The notes beneath the pieces are model-generated. The model did not search any database and was not told the DNA's origin. It worked only from the letters and a program-made list of their open reading frames with translations. Of a DNA stretch of 64,000 nucleotides, positions 23,001-31,035 are shown piece by piece (position 1 is the stretch's first letter; each line of letters starts with the position of its first letter). This DNA is from Candidula unifasciata (lineage: Eukaryota; Mollusca; Gastropoda; Stylommatophora; Geomitridae). The DNA lies in assembly GCA_905116865.2 (NCBI GenBank), contig CAJHNH020002446.1:1058265-1122264 (forward strand). Direction: 5' to 3'. The translations under genes and the position numbers were made by a program.

Positions 23001-26000
23001 TATAATGGGTATCGGAAAAGTTGTAGCAGGCAAAAGCTGCCAGCATGATACAGATCACATCACTCGCCAAATGCTGATTCTTCTTGTTCAGCCTTCCGAG
23101 CCCTTATAGCTCACCGCATTCACAATGAATGAGGCAATAGAACAGAAAATAACCACATGTGAAAAGCGCTGTCTCCAAAAGGTCACTAACAACACAAGAA
23201 GAGACACCCATGTCTGGATTATACTGAACAAAGAATGAAATGGTTCAGTCATCTAGTGAGAATGCGGACAGACCAAACTGCATATAAGATATTTTACAGC
23301 AGAACATCTGGGAGAAAGGCGAGAGGAAGACCTAAAAAAAACAAAATAAGATTAACAAATCCATCACCCAAGCCACCCAAGAAGCACAAGACAAATACAG
23401 AAAACCCCGACACTGGGCTGCGACCTGGTATCAGTGAGATGTCAAAAAAGAAAAAAGAAGAAGATTGGCCTTCACTTTCCAGGATCTGCAAGTCTGCCTC
23501 TATTTTACCTCTCCCCGGTCTTCTCGGTCTGTCTTGAGGTCTATTCCCACTTAACTCTTTTATGTGCACAGTCTGTGTCTCTCTGGTATCTGCCACTCTT
23601 TCTATATGCCCAACTACTGCAGTCTATAAGCACTCACGATGCTAGTAAATTGTCGTCATTAAAAAAAAAGTTACAAATTTAATTGTTGCTTCTCACTCTA
23701 CTTTTTTTTTTTTTTTTTATCTTTGATGGGTCAAAGATTTGTCATAAGTCTGTAAATAAGGCTTTGGCTCTTTTGATTGTATTCCTGGTTTTAGACAATT
23801 GGTCTTATCTGGATTTATGTGCAAAACAGAGCATTTGATTTTAGTAAATGTTATAGGATATAGAGTATGTATTTCTAGATTGTGTTCTTCTTTTAGTACA
23901 CTGGAGGTGTTGAAGTTTGCAGGAAAGTAATTGTTTCCATTCTTTAAATTTTCCTACTATCTATTTGTATGTGGCTGGAGTTTGTATCCTTTACCTCTCT
24001 TGTTATTAACATGTGCTCTGTCTTATCTCAGTTGATAACTAGTTCCATTTTTTGGCTATCCTCTGAAAAACGGGCACATATTATGGCGGCCAAAAACAGT
24101 GCCTCAGTCACATGCAAACTGCGAACTTAATTTGCGCGAACTACCGCCACCGCCGAGAGTATCCCTCACGCTGCTAATGCAGCGTGGATTGGGGCTAAAC
24201 TAGATTCCTGGGACTCACGAGCGAAGCTGCAGGAGATGCGGAAGCTGCTGCTCATGAATCCCAGCCTTCTAGTTTAGCCCCAATCAACACCACATTAGCG
24301 GCGTGGGGGATACTCGCGGCGGTGGCGGTAGTCACCGGTAGTCCGCGCAAATTAAGTTGCTGGAAGTGCGCAATTGACATGTGACTGAGGCTCTGTTAGG
24401 GTGTTTTTGCAACCGCCATAATATGTGCCCGTTATTCGGAGGATAGCCCATTTTTCTTTCTGATCTCTAATGATAACTAGTTCCTTTTTTTCTGTCTGAT
24501 CTCGATTGATAACTATTGCCAATTTTTCTGCCTGATCTCGATTGATAGCTATTGCCAATTTTTCTGCATGATCTCGATTGATAACTATTGCCCATTTTAG
24601 TGTCTGATCTCGACTGAATACTCACTCTGGATAATCTGTATAAACCAGTGAACCATGTGACTAAATTATGTATTTTCTTGCTTGAACACCCCTCTCCTCC
24701 CCCCTTCCCCTTACCCATATGAAAATGGAAGAAAGTTGGAGTAATGGAAGTTGTAAATATGGCAGAAGATATCACTAGCAGTGAGGAAAAAAGTGTTAAA
24801 GTGTTTTGTATCACCTGTGTTGTTTTATGCATGCAAAACATGGACAATAGGCAGACAAGCTGAAAAACATTTACTCGTGGCAGAGATTTGATTTGTGAGA
24901 AGAATGCAAAGAATATCATGGAAGGTTAGAAAAACAAATGAAGCAGTCCTCGACAGATGAAAGTTGTAAACTTATTAGAACAATAAGACGTAGACAGTCA
25001 ATATTTGTTGGACATGTTAATAGAAGAAATGGACTCAAGATCTTGGTAACAACTGGCAAGATTGATGGAAGGAGAGTAAGTGGCAAAGACATAAATACCT
25101 AAAAGGTCTGGCCAGATGAATAGGGCAAGACAAAAACATTATACTTAACTGTGATTCTGGTGATCGTGTGAGATGGCAAAACATGACAGTCTATGCTTAC
25201 CTGCATGGCACATGATCATGATGATGAATCAGGGCAAGACAGCATCTTTTTAAGCGACTTTCAACACTGTCTGTGGAACTAGGTAGAGTGATGTGCGCCT
25301 CCGTTGCATTGTAAAGAATATTTGTGAATATTCTGTACATTAACAGGCAGGGATGACATAACTGGGTACAATCAATGGCCAAGATCTTATTCACTAGTTG
25401 AGGTATTTTTTTTATTTAATAAGGGGATTTATAAACTAAATGCATGCAGTCTGTAGAAGCTGGTTTCTGTTCCAGAAAGATATGTAGGTGTTTAGTAGGG
25501 GTACTGCTCTGTGTAATCCCAGGCGTAGCAAATTTGCATAGAGAAAACTCACACTGTACAAAGATTATGCAAAGATGAACATTTCTCACCTGACACTGAC
25601 TAAAAAGATATGGTTGACGTTTGCCAGCTGTCTGCTCGGGTCGCAGCCATTGAAGAGCTGAGGATTTCGGCGAGGTTGCATACTTGATGATGATGGTGAA
25701 ACTAAAATGCAATCATAAATTTAAATTAATAATACAATAGTTATACTTTTTATTATTTTTTCAGAAACATACCAGGAAAAGAAATAAGTAAGTCACAAAT
25801 AATTGTTAAAAAAAATAATGATGATAAATTAAAAACTATTAATATTTTTCCCATATAAAGTCCTTTTATTTGCCAACATAATTTCCACCAACACTGATGC
25901 ACCTGTCCCACTGTTGTATCAGTCCTCCCTAACCTGCGTTATAGAACTGTGTGCTCTGTTTTTCAACTTTTGCGACATTCGTGAAATGTCTCCCGCCAAA

Positions 26001-29000
26001 GTGGGCTTTCAGGGCACCAAAAAGGCAGAAATCACTAGGGGCTAAGTCAGGGCTGTAAGGTGAATGTTCCAGAAGTTCCCACCCTAGATAGTTAATTTTC
26101 TCCTGAGTTAACTGAGCCACATGCGGTCTGGCATTGTCATGAAGAAGCAGTGCTCCTCTAGTCAGTAGGCCTGGAGGTTTTCTTCGAACTGCATAATGAT
26201 ATTTTTTGTTAACCCAGCTATGCACCGCTTTACGGGATAAACATTTGTTAGCATAAACAGGAAGCACTTCCTTATGAATGAAGAAAAAAAAAACACACAA
26301 CAGCATCTTGTTCTTTGAGGGTGCACTCTGTAAGTACAGTTGCCATTTTGTTTCTGTGTTGCAAATGTGCATGCAACACCTAGCGCCACCCAACGAAGGG
26401 AGACATAAAGTTCGATGTTGCTGTCACCTAATGACAGATTTAGAAACCACATTTTTCTGCCATCCCATAACCATTTGTGACTAACTTATTGACTTCCCCT
26501 CCTATTTTAGAGCCTGTAGTATACTGACAGTTATGAATTTATAGCAAACAAAAAACTGTTCTGGGTATTAACATCTAAAGGAAAACAATATTTCAGGTTT
26601 TAATAGTATGTATTATTACAAAACAATCTGGAAAATATATCAGACAATCAAGAAAAGGAACATGCAGGAAGATTGACTTGTAAAGGATCATCTTTCCTTC
26701 CACATGGACAGCTCCATATGTGTTCCAGGCCCTCCTATTATTACACAAGGAAGTTCTCAAAACAGCACAAACTATGTTTTATCAGGTGAGGATTAAAATT
26801 TGTGTTTATACCAAATAATATAAAATCCACACATAATAAACACTCTTTCTGTTAGTGGATTTGTAAATGTTTCATTTTTTGAGCCAGTATTTTTTTTTTT
26901 TATATTTTAATCCACTAAGAGCATATTTAACTTGCACTTTTATACAAAATGATTATTAATTCACCCTACTAAATCAGGGTCAGGTGGGAGGATAACACCT
27001 CCAGGTTCCCTTTTTTACAATAATCCAAAGATTAATTTGTACAAAATCTTCTCAAGTTATAGGTGGACTCATATTTATTAGCCATTCCACCATCAGAGAT
27101 ACTGAATAGGAAAACTGGAATAAACATAATATCCATTTTTCTACAAAATCAAGTAAGCACTGTTAAATTTGTCTGGTGCTCATTTATAACTGGCACCTGA
27201 GGTCTACGTACCATGAAATGAAAACCATGAAAACTGGCAGCTGTCAAGCTGCAAGAATTTTTTGGGAAGAGGGAAGCTTCTTCAAAGAGATCTGGGGAGC
27301 TACAGGCCAGGAGAAGATACCTGGTCGAGTACAGCCACTTTTGCTTTTGATGTTTATGAATGGTTCCAAAGCAAACAGGAAATGATGGTGGTGGCGCTTG
27401 ATCTCGAGGATGCATATAAAAGAGTTAGATATGATATTTTGATGACCATGTGATGGAGAAGAGGGTCAGTCCCTGTTTGGTGAATTGGATAGAAGCTGTC
27501 CTATATTCTCATCGGGTTGCTCTCCGTCTGGAATCATGAACTTCAGAGCCACATATCATAGCCCCTGGACTGCCACAGAGATCTGCCATCTTACCGGTGC
27601 TCTTTAAGGTGTATACAAGTAGGACTGCAAGCTTAGAAACCCCAGAGGTTGGAAGGATACTGACCTGACATTTGCAGATGATATTTTTGCTTACAGGCAG
27701 GGGAGAAAGGGGGAACAAACAGCTCAGGAGCTACAGGTGACAGCAGACAAAGTGACTGACTGGTGTACAGAAATTAGTGCTGTCATTCACACAGAAAACA
27801 AAACAGATGTTTTGTGGTGTCTTCTATACAATGGGATTGTTAGAACTGCTGTCCCAAGTCTCACGACAGATGGTGGAAACGTCAACAGAGAGTATCCGGG
27901 AATCACATTTGACAGGAGCCTGTCCTTCAAGGACCATGTGGAGACTTTTGTGACAAGATGCCAAAAGGAACTCGGTGACCTCAAGACTATGGCCTGAATG
28001 GAGCAGAGAATGCTTTTTACATTGTATCAGCATTTGGTTCTCTCAGTGACTGATTATAAAATGGGATTGCTCACTGTCTTAAACAGTCAACTGATTAAAC
28101 CTAGAGCGCATACAGAATAATGTTCGCTTTAATGATGTGATTATTTATACAGATGGTTCTAGAGCCCACATGTGGACCTCTCAAATATTAAAAACACTTA
28201 CAGACATTTCTACTTTCTTATTTCTCATCTTACCTTTTCTCTACAAATGAGCCAATGGTTATGGTGAGCTTTGACCCAAAGGTGAAGTTGCGTGGATTTG
28301 AAATTTCAAACTGACAAGCTTTGCCTGTATCCTTCATACAAACACTTTCAACTGTCAGGTCTCTGACATCCAGTACCTTTAATGACCAAAACAGACAATA
28401 AATTGTAGGCTGTGAAATATATAGTGCAGCAGCCAGTTCCCTTTGCTATAACCTACCCTTCTCAGATAAATCACAGAAAATTCTCAAATTTGTCCAGTGG
28501 TCATTTTTAAGAGGTTGCACTGGCACCCTGCATATGAGATTGTTTACAGCAAAACATCTGTGAGGAGTTCAACTGAGTCAAGAATTGACATCACAGCACT
28601 CAAGAGGAAGACAAAGAAAGAGATGGATAAACGCCAAAACCTGCAAAAAAGATGAACAAAACCATCACCCAAGCCCCCTGAGAAGGGCAAGACAAGTACA
28701 GAAGACCATGACACTGGGCTACAACCTGGTATCAGTGAGATGATAAAAGAAAAAGAAGCACTGGCTCCAGAGGACAACGGTACCATTCAAATCCTTTCTA
28801 TAAAGCCACAGACTGAATATGAGAATAATGGATGTGATGGTGAGCTTGCTGAACCCTCAGAGGAGCAAAAGCCCTCGACCAACTCACGCCAAGTCATCCA
28901 GTACTTTGCTTTTGCAAGCAGCTCATCCCATGCCCTCACTATCTTTTTAACTTCACTGTCTATCTTGATATCTGTAATAGTACTGAAGCCATATCTCTTC

Positions 29001-30672
29001 CCACTAAATGGAGTTAAAAGGACACTACTTCTCACATACGCATGCACTCACACACAAACTTGTATGCTTGTATATTTTGTGTGTGAATGCTGGCACACTA
29101 ATGTGCGCGCTCACACACACACACAGACACACGGACACGGACACACACACAGACACTCACACACAGACACACACACACGGACACACACACACGGACACAC
29201 ACACACACACACACACACATAAACAAATTACTACAGTACAGAAACTCAGTTCAAGGACTGAGAATGAAATGACAGAATTTATCCAACAATACTTAATTAT
29301 AAATATTTTAGTTAATTTTCCAAATTAATTTTTACTTTAAAAAAAAAAACAGCACATAATAGACATGTAACTTTTTTCATGTTCTTATGTCAATAAAAAA
29401 GAATAAGACCAAGGTGCCAATGTTTTGTATTAATTTCTAAAAAAAAAAAAACATATAAAGAATAATTGGTTCTCCTCCGAACTTCTACCCGATTTATGGC
29501 GGCCATGCAAATAGCCTAACAGGGCCTCAGTCGTGTGTAAAATGCGGACTTTCTGCAAAGTAAACAATCGCGGCAAAACTAGGATCAGCTCTGAATAACG
29601 AAACAAATGCTCTAACAGGGTCTCAGCGATATGTTAATTGTGAACCTGTTTCTGCGACTATGCCGCACGGCCGACAGTATCTTCCCCGCCGCGGATGGTG
29701 GCTAAACCAGATGGCTGGGACTCACAAGCAGCAGCTACCACATCTCCTGCAATTTCTTCTAATTTATTTGCTCGTGAGTCCCAGGCATCTAGTTTAGATC
29801 CCCATCCACGTAGCGGCGCAGGGGATACTGTCAACAGTTTAGTTTAACAACGTTTTGCGCATGCTGAAAAGTGTGAGGACAACAACGACACTAATCTGCG
29901 TCGGAGCGGGTGGTTTCCCCGTCATGTGGCTATTATTGTTTGTAATGTTGCGTGTCTCAAAATTGTCAATGGTCGCTATTATCGTCTGCTAGTATCATCT
30001 GCAGAAACGCTTGAAATTGTCAACGGTCGCTATTATTGTCTGGTACTATCGTCTGCAGTGTTGCGTCTCTTGAAATTGTCAAGTAATACTAGTTTTGCGC
30101 GATTTGTTCCTTGGCAGACAGTTCACACATGACTGTTAGGCTATTTGCTTGGCCGCCATAATATCGGGTAGAAGTTCGGAGGAGAGCTGAATAATTAGTG
30201 TACAGGAAAAAGAGGACTCAACAATTAAACGTGTCGTGCCAAGAATGTGTTTGAATAGTCTTTAAGACTGTAATAACTCATTTTTTAAAGTTTCAAAACC
30301 CACACACAAAAAATACCTGAGTCATCCTCACACTCACTGAGGTGTGTTTAATTATAACATTAATTTCATCCAGTAGATTTTCTTCAGGGTGGGAGGCGCG
30401 CTTTTGAAACGTTTACGAAATTATATAGCAACATAAGAACTCTAGTTAACTTACTAGCGGCAGTTATAAATTAACTTATTATTTATAAACTACGATTGTC
30501 TAAAGACAACTTTACTAACCAAACTGTGCACGTCCTCAATTTTCTTGTCCACAGTCAGATGAGCGTAACCGCTAATTGTCTGTGTGATGAAGTCTACTGA
30601 TACATCCCAAAATAGCGAGCTAATCGTAACTTTATCAGTTTCAGCGTACGTACTCGGATCGTCGTTACCCAT
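2098..30672 (-). CDS. LTA4H: Leukotriene A4 hydrolase / aminopeptidase (M1), 15 exons, 3' end off window
   Basis: Bifunctional zinc enzyme of the cytosol: hydrolyses leukotriene A4 to B4 and cleaves N-terminal residues from peptides. Exons in transcript order: 30672-30520, 28376-28234, 25701-25590, 21573-21505, 20863-20709, 18543-18471, 17288-17148, 13764-13670, 12393-12282, 11173-11023, 9458-9355, 8111-8035, 7043-6890, 4743-4661, 2202-2098. All have AG/GT borders and phases that join, giving 575 codons against 611 in human LTA4H. Seen: GGMEN at residues 267-271, HEISH at 294-298 and NEGHT with zinc-ligand Glu317, PYEKGF at 383-388, and GRMKF near 566-570 (substrate carboxylate site in the human enzyme). 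The start ATG has A at -3 and an in-frame TAA two codons upstream. The missing last exon (~38 aa) was sought in 1-2097 and not found. The residue matching human Tyr378 is Phe379. Aminopeptidase B is a close relative, but residues such as PYLFSQCQ and GRMKF favour LTA4H. Confidence 0.95.
2497..2710 (-). mobile_element. SINE family A copy
   Basis: Minus-oriented copy beginning with the (TTC)n complement of a (GAA)n tail, followed by the family landmarks ttcaccggctgtga, ggttgttcatcc, cctgagttttgcgtg, cagatgtactccgacttcgag. Continues into the GC-richer block to its right. Confidence 0.7.
2711..3790. other. GC-richer block, unclassified; possible LTR-retroelement remnant
   Basis: This kilobase is visibly more GC-rich than its surroundings. 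At 3740-3757 the sequence TGGCGCCCGAGTGGGGTA resembles the primer-binding site complementary to a tRNA-Lys 3' end. No gag or pol reading frame follows. Open frames at 2618-3046, 3271-3558 and 3437-3649 have no recognisable motif and are probably chance. Confidence 0.3.
3840..4330 (+). pseudogene. Internally deleted mariner transposase remnant
   Basis: Decayed reading starts with [14 protein letters not shown], continues with DPRPGQ, a helix-turn-helix-like [16 protein letters not shown], then [11 protein letters not shown] (mariner VCARWVP block). It jumps to [20 protein letters not shown], which is the mariner C-terminus. Everything between (the DDD catalytic region) is missing, with several stops and frameshifts. 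It lies in the LTA4H intron between 2202 and 4661. Terminal repeats were not found. Confidence 0.7.
4836..5120 (+). mobile_element. tRNA-derived SINE family B, full-length
   Basis: The head holds a pol III box A-like TGGCGTAGCGG and box B-like GGTTCGCTCCC at tRNA spacing (4845-4898). A tRNA-unrelated body follows, with ggtctacccagccttgagtggg, gttgaccacatcaccc, ccgattggtctgtaaaaat and a 3' segment ending in cacctaaaggcgtgg, then ggatcctttacttttac and a T-run. It is not a functional tRNA because no cloverleaf forms. Other copies: 5195-5460, 21722-22000, 47190-47460 and 62934-63180, with truncated ones at 9225-9345, 21240-21455 and 22960-23085. Confidence 0.8.
5195..5460 (-). mobile_element. SINE family B copy, inverted relative to 4836
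   Basis: Reverse-oriented copy: starts at the 3' body (acgccagtggtgcattgg, ttgacatcacaccagcatc, tacccgtttaaggtagggtc) and ends at the tRNA-like head (gtggattcgaacctag, cggcggctcc). It faces the copy at 4836-5120, forming an inverted pair with a ~75-bp spacer. Confidence 0.65.
5762..6055 (-). mobile_element. SINE family A copy
   Basis: Begins with (TTC)n, then gcgttcaccagctgt, ctctggcggaaagttctg, gttcgtccacacctgg, cctgagtgttgcatgtgc, gactgttggttccttgcctc, gcagatgcactctgacttc, gtcgactcttacgacatgc, ggcagtgggtctattc. Nearly complete. Reading frames here are the SINE, not genes. Confidence 0.8.
6616..6780 (+). mobile_element. SINE family E with perfect 12-bp target duplication
   Basis: A 141-bp insert (6628-6768) starts CCAGGAAGGCTAACCCGGTC and ends in a GAAGAAGAAG tail. 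It is flanked by the exact direct repeat GTATTAAAATAC at 6616-6627 and 6769-6780, the mark of LINE-mediated insertion. The second copy with its own duplication is at 20181-20337, and a diverged one at 21060-21215. Confidence 0.85.
7128..7550 (-). mobile_element. LINE C-terminal fragment
   Basis: Decayed reading [34 protein letters not shown]: the standard non-LTR retrotransposon tail in which W.GH..RM is followed by a RGRP..RW segment. It abuts the 5' side of LTA4H exon 13. Confidence 0.65.
8325..8530 (+). mobile_element. Interspersed repeat family F copy
   Basis: Shares ccaccctggcttttgcctgg, tccgggacctctccac, gatcctcatccgcatggtgg and gggtgtttatc with copies at 54227-54465, 55165-55378 and 56080-56290. 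About 200 bp, noncoding; class not determined. Confidence 0.65.
8850..9215 (+). mobile_element. LINE C-terminal fragment
   Basis: Reads, with frameshifts, [59 protein letters not shown] related copy is at 36990-37180. A truncated family B SINE follows directly (9225-9345). Confidence 0.65.
9595..9985 (-). mobile_element. LINE C-terminal fragment
   Basis: Minus-strand reading [18 protein letters not shown], then [49 protein letters not shown]: a decayed version of the H..R...TGKI.G.R.RGR domain typical of RTE-like LINE C-termini. A scrap of the same family lies near 660-715. Confidence 0.6.
10036..10062. repeat. (CA)n microsatellite
   Basis: Perfect CA dinucleotide run within an LTA4H intron. 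Confidence 0.9.
11445..11985 (+). mobile_element. Two LINE C-terminal scraps
   Basis: First scrap (11445-11720): [32 protein letters not shown], with a related copy at 32155-32400. Second scrap (11815-11985): [19 protein letters not shown]. Both are decayed with stops and lie just upstream of LTA4H exon 10. Confidence 0.55.
12590..13110 (-). mobile_element. ~530-bp interspersed repeat family H
   Basis: Read on the minus strand it runs from an aatatggaagactaggca start to a gttgaaacctcgactaagac end. It matches 60430-60985 nearly end to end and 57720-58262 more loosely. No protein is encoded. It lies between LTA4H exons 9 and 8. Confidence 0.7.
13115..13400 (-). mobile_element. tRNA-derived SINE family D
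   Basis: Minus strand shows TGGTGAAGTGGTCAAGCC and a box B-like GTTGTGGGTTCATTTC at tRNA spacing. The body shares tccgtagctctggcaatgat, ggaccttcataaa and cagaatggctag with 18165-18390 and a partial copy at 43685-43800. Confidence 0.65.
13425..13609. mobile_element. hAT-type MITE resembling URR1/OposCharlie elements
   Basis: The 169-bp element at 13433-13601 starts CAGTGGTTCTCAAC and ends GGGAACCACTG (inverted repeats). Internal phrases (cctaagaccatcagaaaaca, atggttgggggtca, gaggaactgtattaaa, gcattaggaaggttg) match what is known of the URR1/OposCharlie hAT MITE group of vertebrates. Flanks ttctagaa and ttcaagaa agree at 7 of 8 bases, as expected for an 8-bp hAT duplication. It ends 69 bp from the LTA4H zinc-site exon (13670). 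Overlapping frames are not genes. Confidence 0.85.
14061..14984. repeat. 22-bp minisatellite, 42 copies, with higher-order structure
   Basis: Monomer acaccatacttgtctacttctc. Two variants differ at two bases (ccatac = A, ccccac = B). All three plus-strand frames are open because 22 is not a multiple of 3, which gives long but meaningless repeat proteins. It lies in the LTA4H intron between exons 7 and 8. Monomers 13-24 and 25-36 have the same A/B order. Confidence 0.97.
15245..16020 (-). mobile_element. LINE reverse transcriptase 3' portion
   Basis: Minus reading with breaks: [41 protein letters not shown], then [30 protein letters not shown] and a C-terminal [17 protein letters not shown]. 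This is the RT connection-to-C-terminal region of an RTE-like non-LTR retrotransposon, 5' truncated, with a GAA-type tail at its 3' end (15230-15245). Confidence 0.75.
16225..16450 (-). mobile_element. SINE family A copy
   Basis: (TTC)n start, then tctttgcattcact, aacttgagtgttgcatgc, cacagatctggctt, ctgacttcgaagga, ttctacgacatgcttgttgg, ggcagtgagtat. A second, internally duplicated A copy follows at 16490-16710. Confidence 0.7.
16490..16715 (-). mobile_element. SINE family A copy with internal duplication
   Basis: Contains ggttctggttgttcgtcc, ttttgcgtgcacattcattt twice in tandem (16559 and ~16592), cagatctggctta, cttctcaggcagatg and cttcgaaggaaac. Confidence 0.6.
16733..16812. repeat. Short inverted repeat (hairpin)
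   Basis: TGAACTGTGACT near 16735 pairs with AGTCACAGTTCA near 16795, with extra A/T pairing next to the arms. It could be a small MITE or a chance palindrome; no target duplication was found. Confidence 0.55.
17605..17870 (-). mobile_element. SINE family A copy
   Basis: Starts tttcttcttt, then aaagttctggtcttt, ttgttccagaacttgagt, ttgcctctcaggcagac, ctttaacgatatgctta, ggaggcagtaggtctattc. Followed at ~17894 by a C12 tract. Confidence 0.75.
18165..18390 (-). mobile_element. tRNA-derived SINE family D copy
   Basis: Minus-strand head TGGTAAAGTGGTCAAGCCG and box B-like GGTCATGGGTTCGTTTC; the body matches 13115-13400. It ends ~80 bp from LTA4H exon 6. Confidence 0.7.
19110..20580 (+). mobile_element. 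LINE with RNase H domain, 5' truncated and decayed
   Basis: Reads [20 protein letters not shown] (end of RT palm), [35 protein letters not shown], then an RNase H-like stretch [44 protein letters not shown]. Related copies are at 27180-28140 (RT part) and 45550-46060 (RNase H part, minus). A family E SINE is inserted at 20194-20324. Confidence 0.75.
20181..20337 (-). mobile_element. SINE family E inserted in a LINE, 13-bp target duplication
   Basis: Insert 20194-20324 begins with the (TTC)n complement of its tail and ends at gggttagccttccctg, the head of the family. TGAATTGATGTAT is repeated exactly at 20181-20193 and 20325-20337. Confidence 0.88.
21060..21215 (-). mobile_element. SINE family E, diverged copy
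   Basis: Contains ttcttcttcttcatcatcg, gctgtgcttgtttacagcat, ttttggccaacacatccaac, ccagattagccttcctgg. Followed by a truncated family B SINE at 21240-21455 that carries its own atgatgatgatgacgatgatg insert. Confidence 0.6.
21722..22000 (+). mobile_element. SINE family B copy
   Basis: Head gccgccatggtgcagcggct with box A/B-like segments, then gtcgacccagccttttaagt, ggtagcaggtaaagtcctgg, ccaattggtctataaaat, ggtctagtcctatatgcc. About 150 bp from LTA4H exon 4. Confidence 0.8.
23100..23475 (+). mobile_element. LINE 3' end, family with shared 3' UTR
   Basis: [51 protein letters not shown], then a 3' UTR ending gacactgggctgcgacctgg and an A/G-rich (AAGAAG) tail. The same 3' end occurs at 28500-28755 and 34764-35155. 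Confidence 0.75.
24046..24456. mobile_element. Foldback element FB1 (long inverted repeat)
   Basis: A 395-bp element (24054-24448) is palindromic over most of its length. Outer ends are GGCTATCCTCTGAAAAACGG and its near-complement, followed by GCACATATTATGGCGG in both arms; further in, ccgccaccgccg pairs with cggcggtggcgg and gattggggctaaactag pairs with ctagtttagccccaatc. Flanks catttttt and catttttc agree at 7 of 8. It lies in the LTA4H intron between exons 3 and 4. Short minus-strand frames to its right are low-complexity repeats of a Q-S-R-S type. Confidence 0.88.
24465..24620. repeat. Tandem ~34-bp repeats next to FB1
   Basis: Several imperfect units of the form ctgatctcgattgataactattgcc follow FB1's right end. 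The motif gttgataactagttcc also occurs left of FB1 near 24031, so FB1 may have inserted into this array. Confidence 0.6.
24770..25215 (+). mobile_element. LINE C-terminal fragment (RTE-like)
   Basis: [40 protein letters not shown], ending in an ATGATGATGA-type tail near 25215. The same family as the better copy at 50715-51600. It ends ~370 bp from LTA4H exon 3. Confidence 0.7.
25860..26400 (-). pseudogene. Internally deleted mariner transposase
   Basis: Minus reading begins near [10 protein letters not shown] and [20 protein letters not shown] (N-terminal DNA-binding part), then passes almost at once to [15 protein letters not shown] (catalytic HDNARPH block), [19 protein letters not shown] and [10 protein letters not shown] (C-terminal). 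The mid-protein including the first catalytic Asp is lost, so it cannot be active. Open frame 25929-26393. Confidence 0.85.
27180..28140 (+). mobile_element. LINE reverse transcriptase fragment
   Basis: Frameshifted reading: [20 protein letters not shown] (RT motif A), [16 protein letters not shown] (motif B-like), [12 protein letters not shown] (motif C, F-ADD), [50 protein letters not shown]. Jockey/R1-like; same family as 19110-20580. It ends ~95 bp from LTA4H exon 2. Confidence 0.8.
28500..28755 (+). mobile_element. LINE 3' end
   Basis: Shares its last ~100 bp (caagccccctgagaagggca, gacactgggctacaacctgg, tatcagtgagatg) with 23100-23475 and 34764-35155. A short segment near 28563 (gagtcaagaattgacatcac) also matches 39314 and, in the other orientation, 45570. 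Confidence 0.65.
29105..29220. repeat. (CA)n microsatellite with CGGACA variants
   Basis: CA-rich run with interspersed cggacac and cagacac units, ending in a pure (CA)12-like stretch. Long frames here encode only His/Thr repeats. Confidence 0.9.
29460..30196. mobile_element. Foldback element FB2, related to FB1
   Basis: A 721-bp element (29468-30188) has ~50-bp terminal inverted repeats: CTCCTCCGAACTTCTACCCG, ATGGCGGCCA and GCAAATAGCCTAACAG in both arms. GAATAATT is repeated exactly on both flanks (29460-29467, 30189-30196). The central hairpin (gctgggactcacaagc with gctcgtgagtcccagg) and the ATGGCGGCC block are shared with FB1. Internal tandem units near 29950-30080 repeat gaaattgtcaa.ggtcgctattat. 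It lies in LTA4H intron 1. Confidence 0.9.
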
Positions 30673-30865
30673 TGTTTAATAAATGTAGATAAAGTAGTAT
30701 AAAGGCTGCGTTATAGCTAACAAAATTTCCTTCCCTGTTCCTTTGAATAGACGGGAGAATACCTTTTTTAAACTTTTAAAGTAGACGATGAGGTAACTTC
30801 CGGTGCAAATAAAACTTTGATAAGGTTGCCATGACGCCAAATAATACAGTTGTGCGCTTGGTGAA

Positions 30866-31035
30866 GGGCGGCTGGCTGAACGGTTAGAGACCCGGGTTCG
30901 AATCCACGGCAAGGCTGGGGATTTTTTCATGTCGGAAGCAAATAAAACCACACCTGCTCAGTCATGGCGACAGCACTAGCCATGCAGCCGTAAATCCTCA
31001 GGCTCAAAGACACGACACCCCCCCCCCCCTCCGCC
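30866..31035 (+). mobile_element. tRNA-derived SINE family C
   Basis: Head GGCTGGCTGAACGGTTAGAG and a perfect box B GGTTCGAATCC, then body segments cctgctcagtcatggcgaca, gcactagccatgcagccgta, aatcctcaggctcaaagac, ending in a C12 tract. The same family is at 37832-38065 and partly at 43240-43400. It sits ~200 bp upstream of the LTA4H start. Confidence 0.8.

Noticed and set aside
28740..29328. His/Thr-rich frames of 106-160 codons
   Set aside because: LINE 3' end running into a CA microsatellite.
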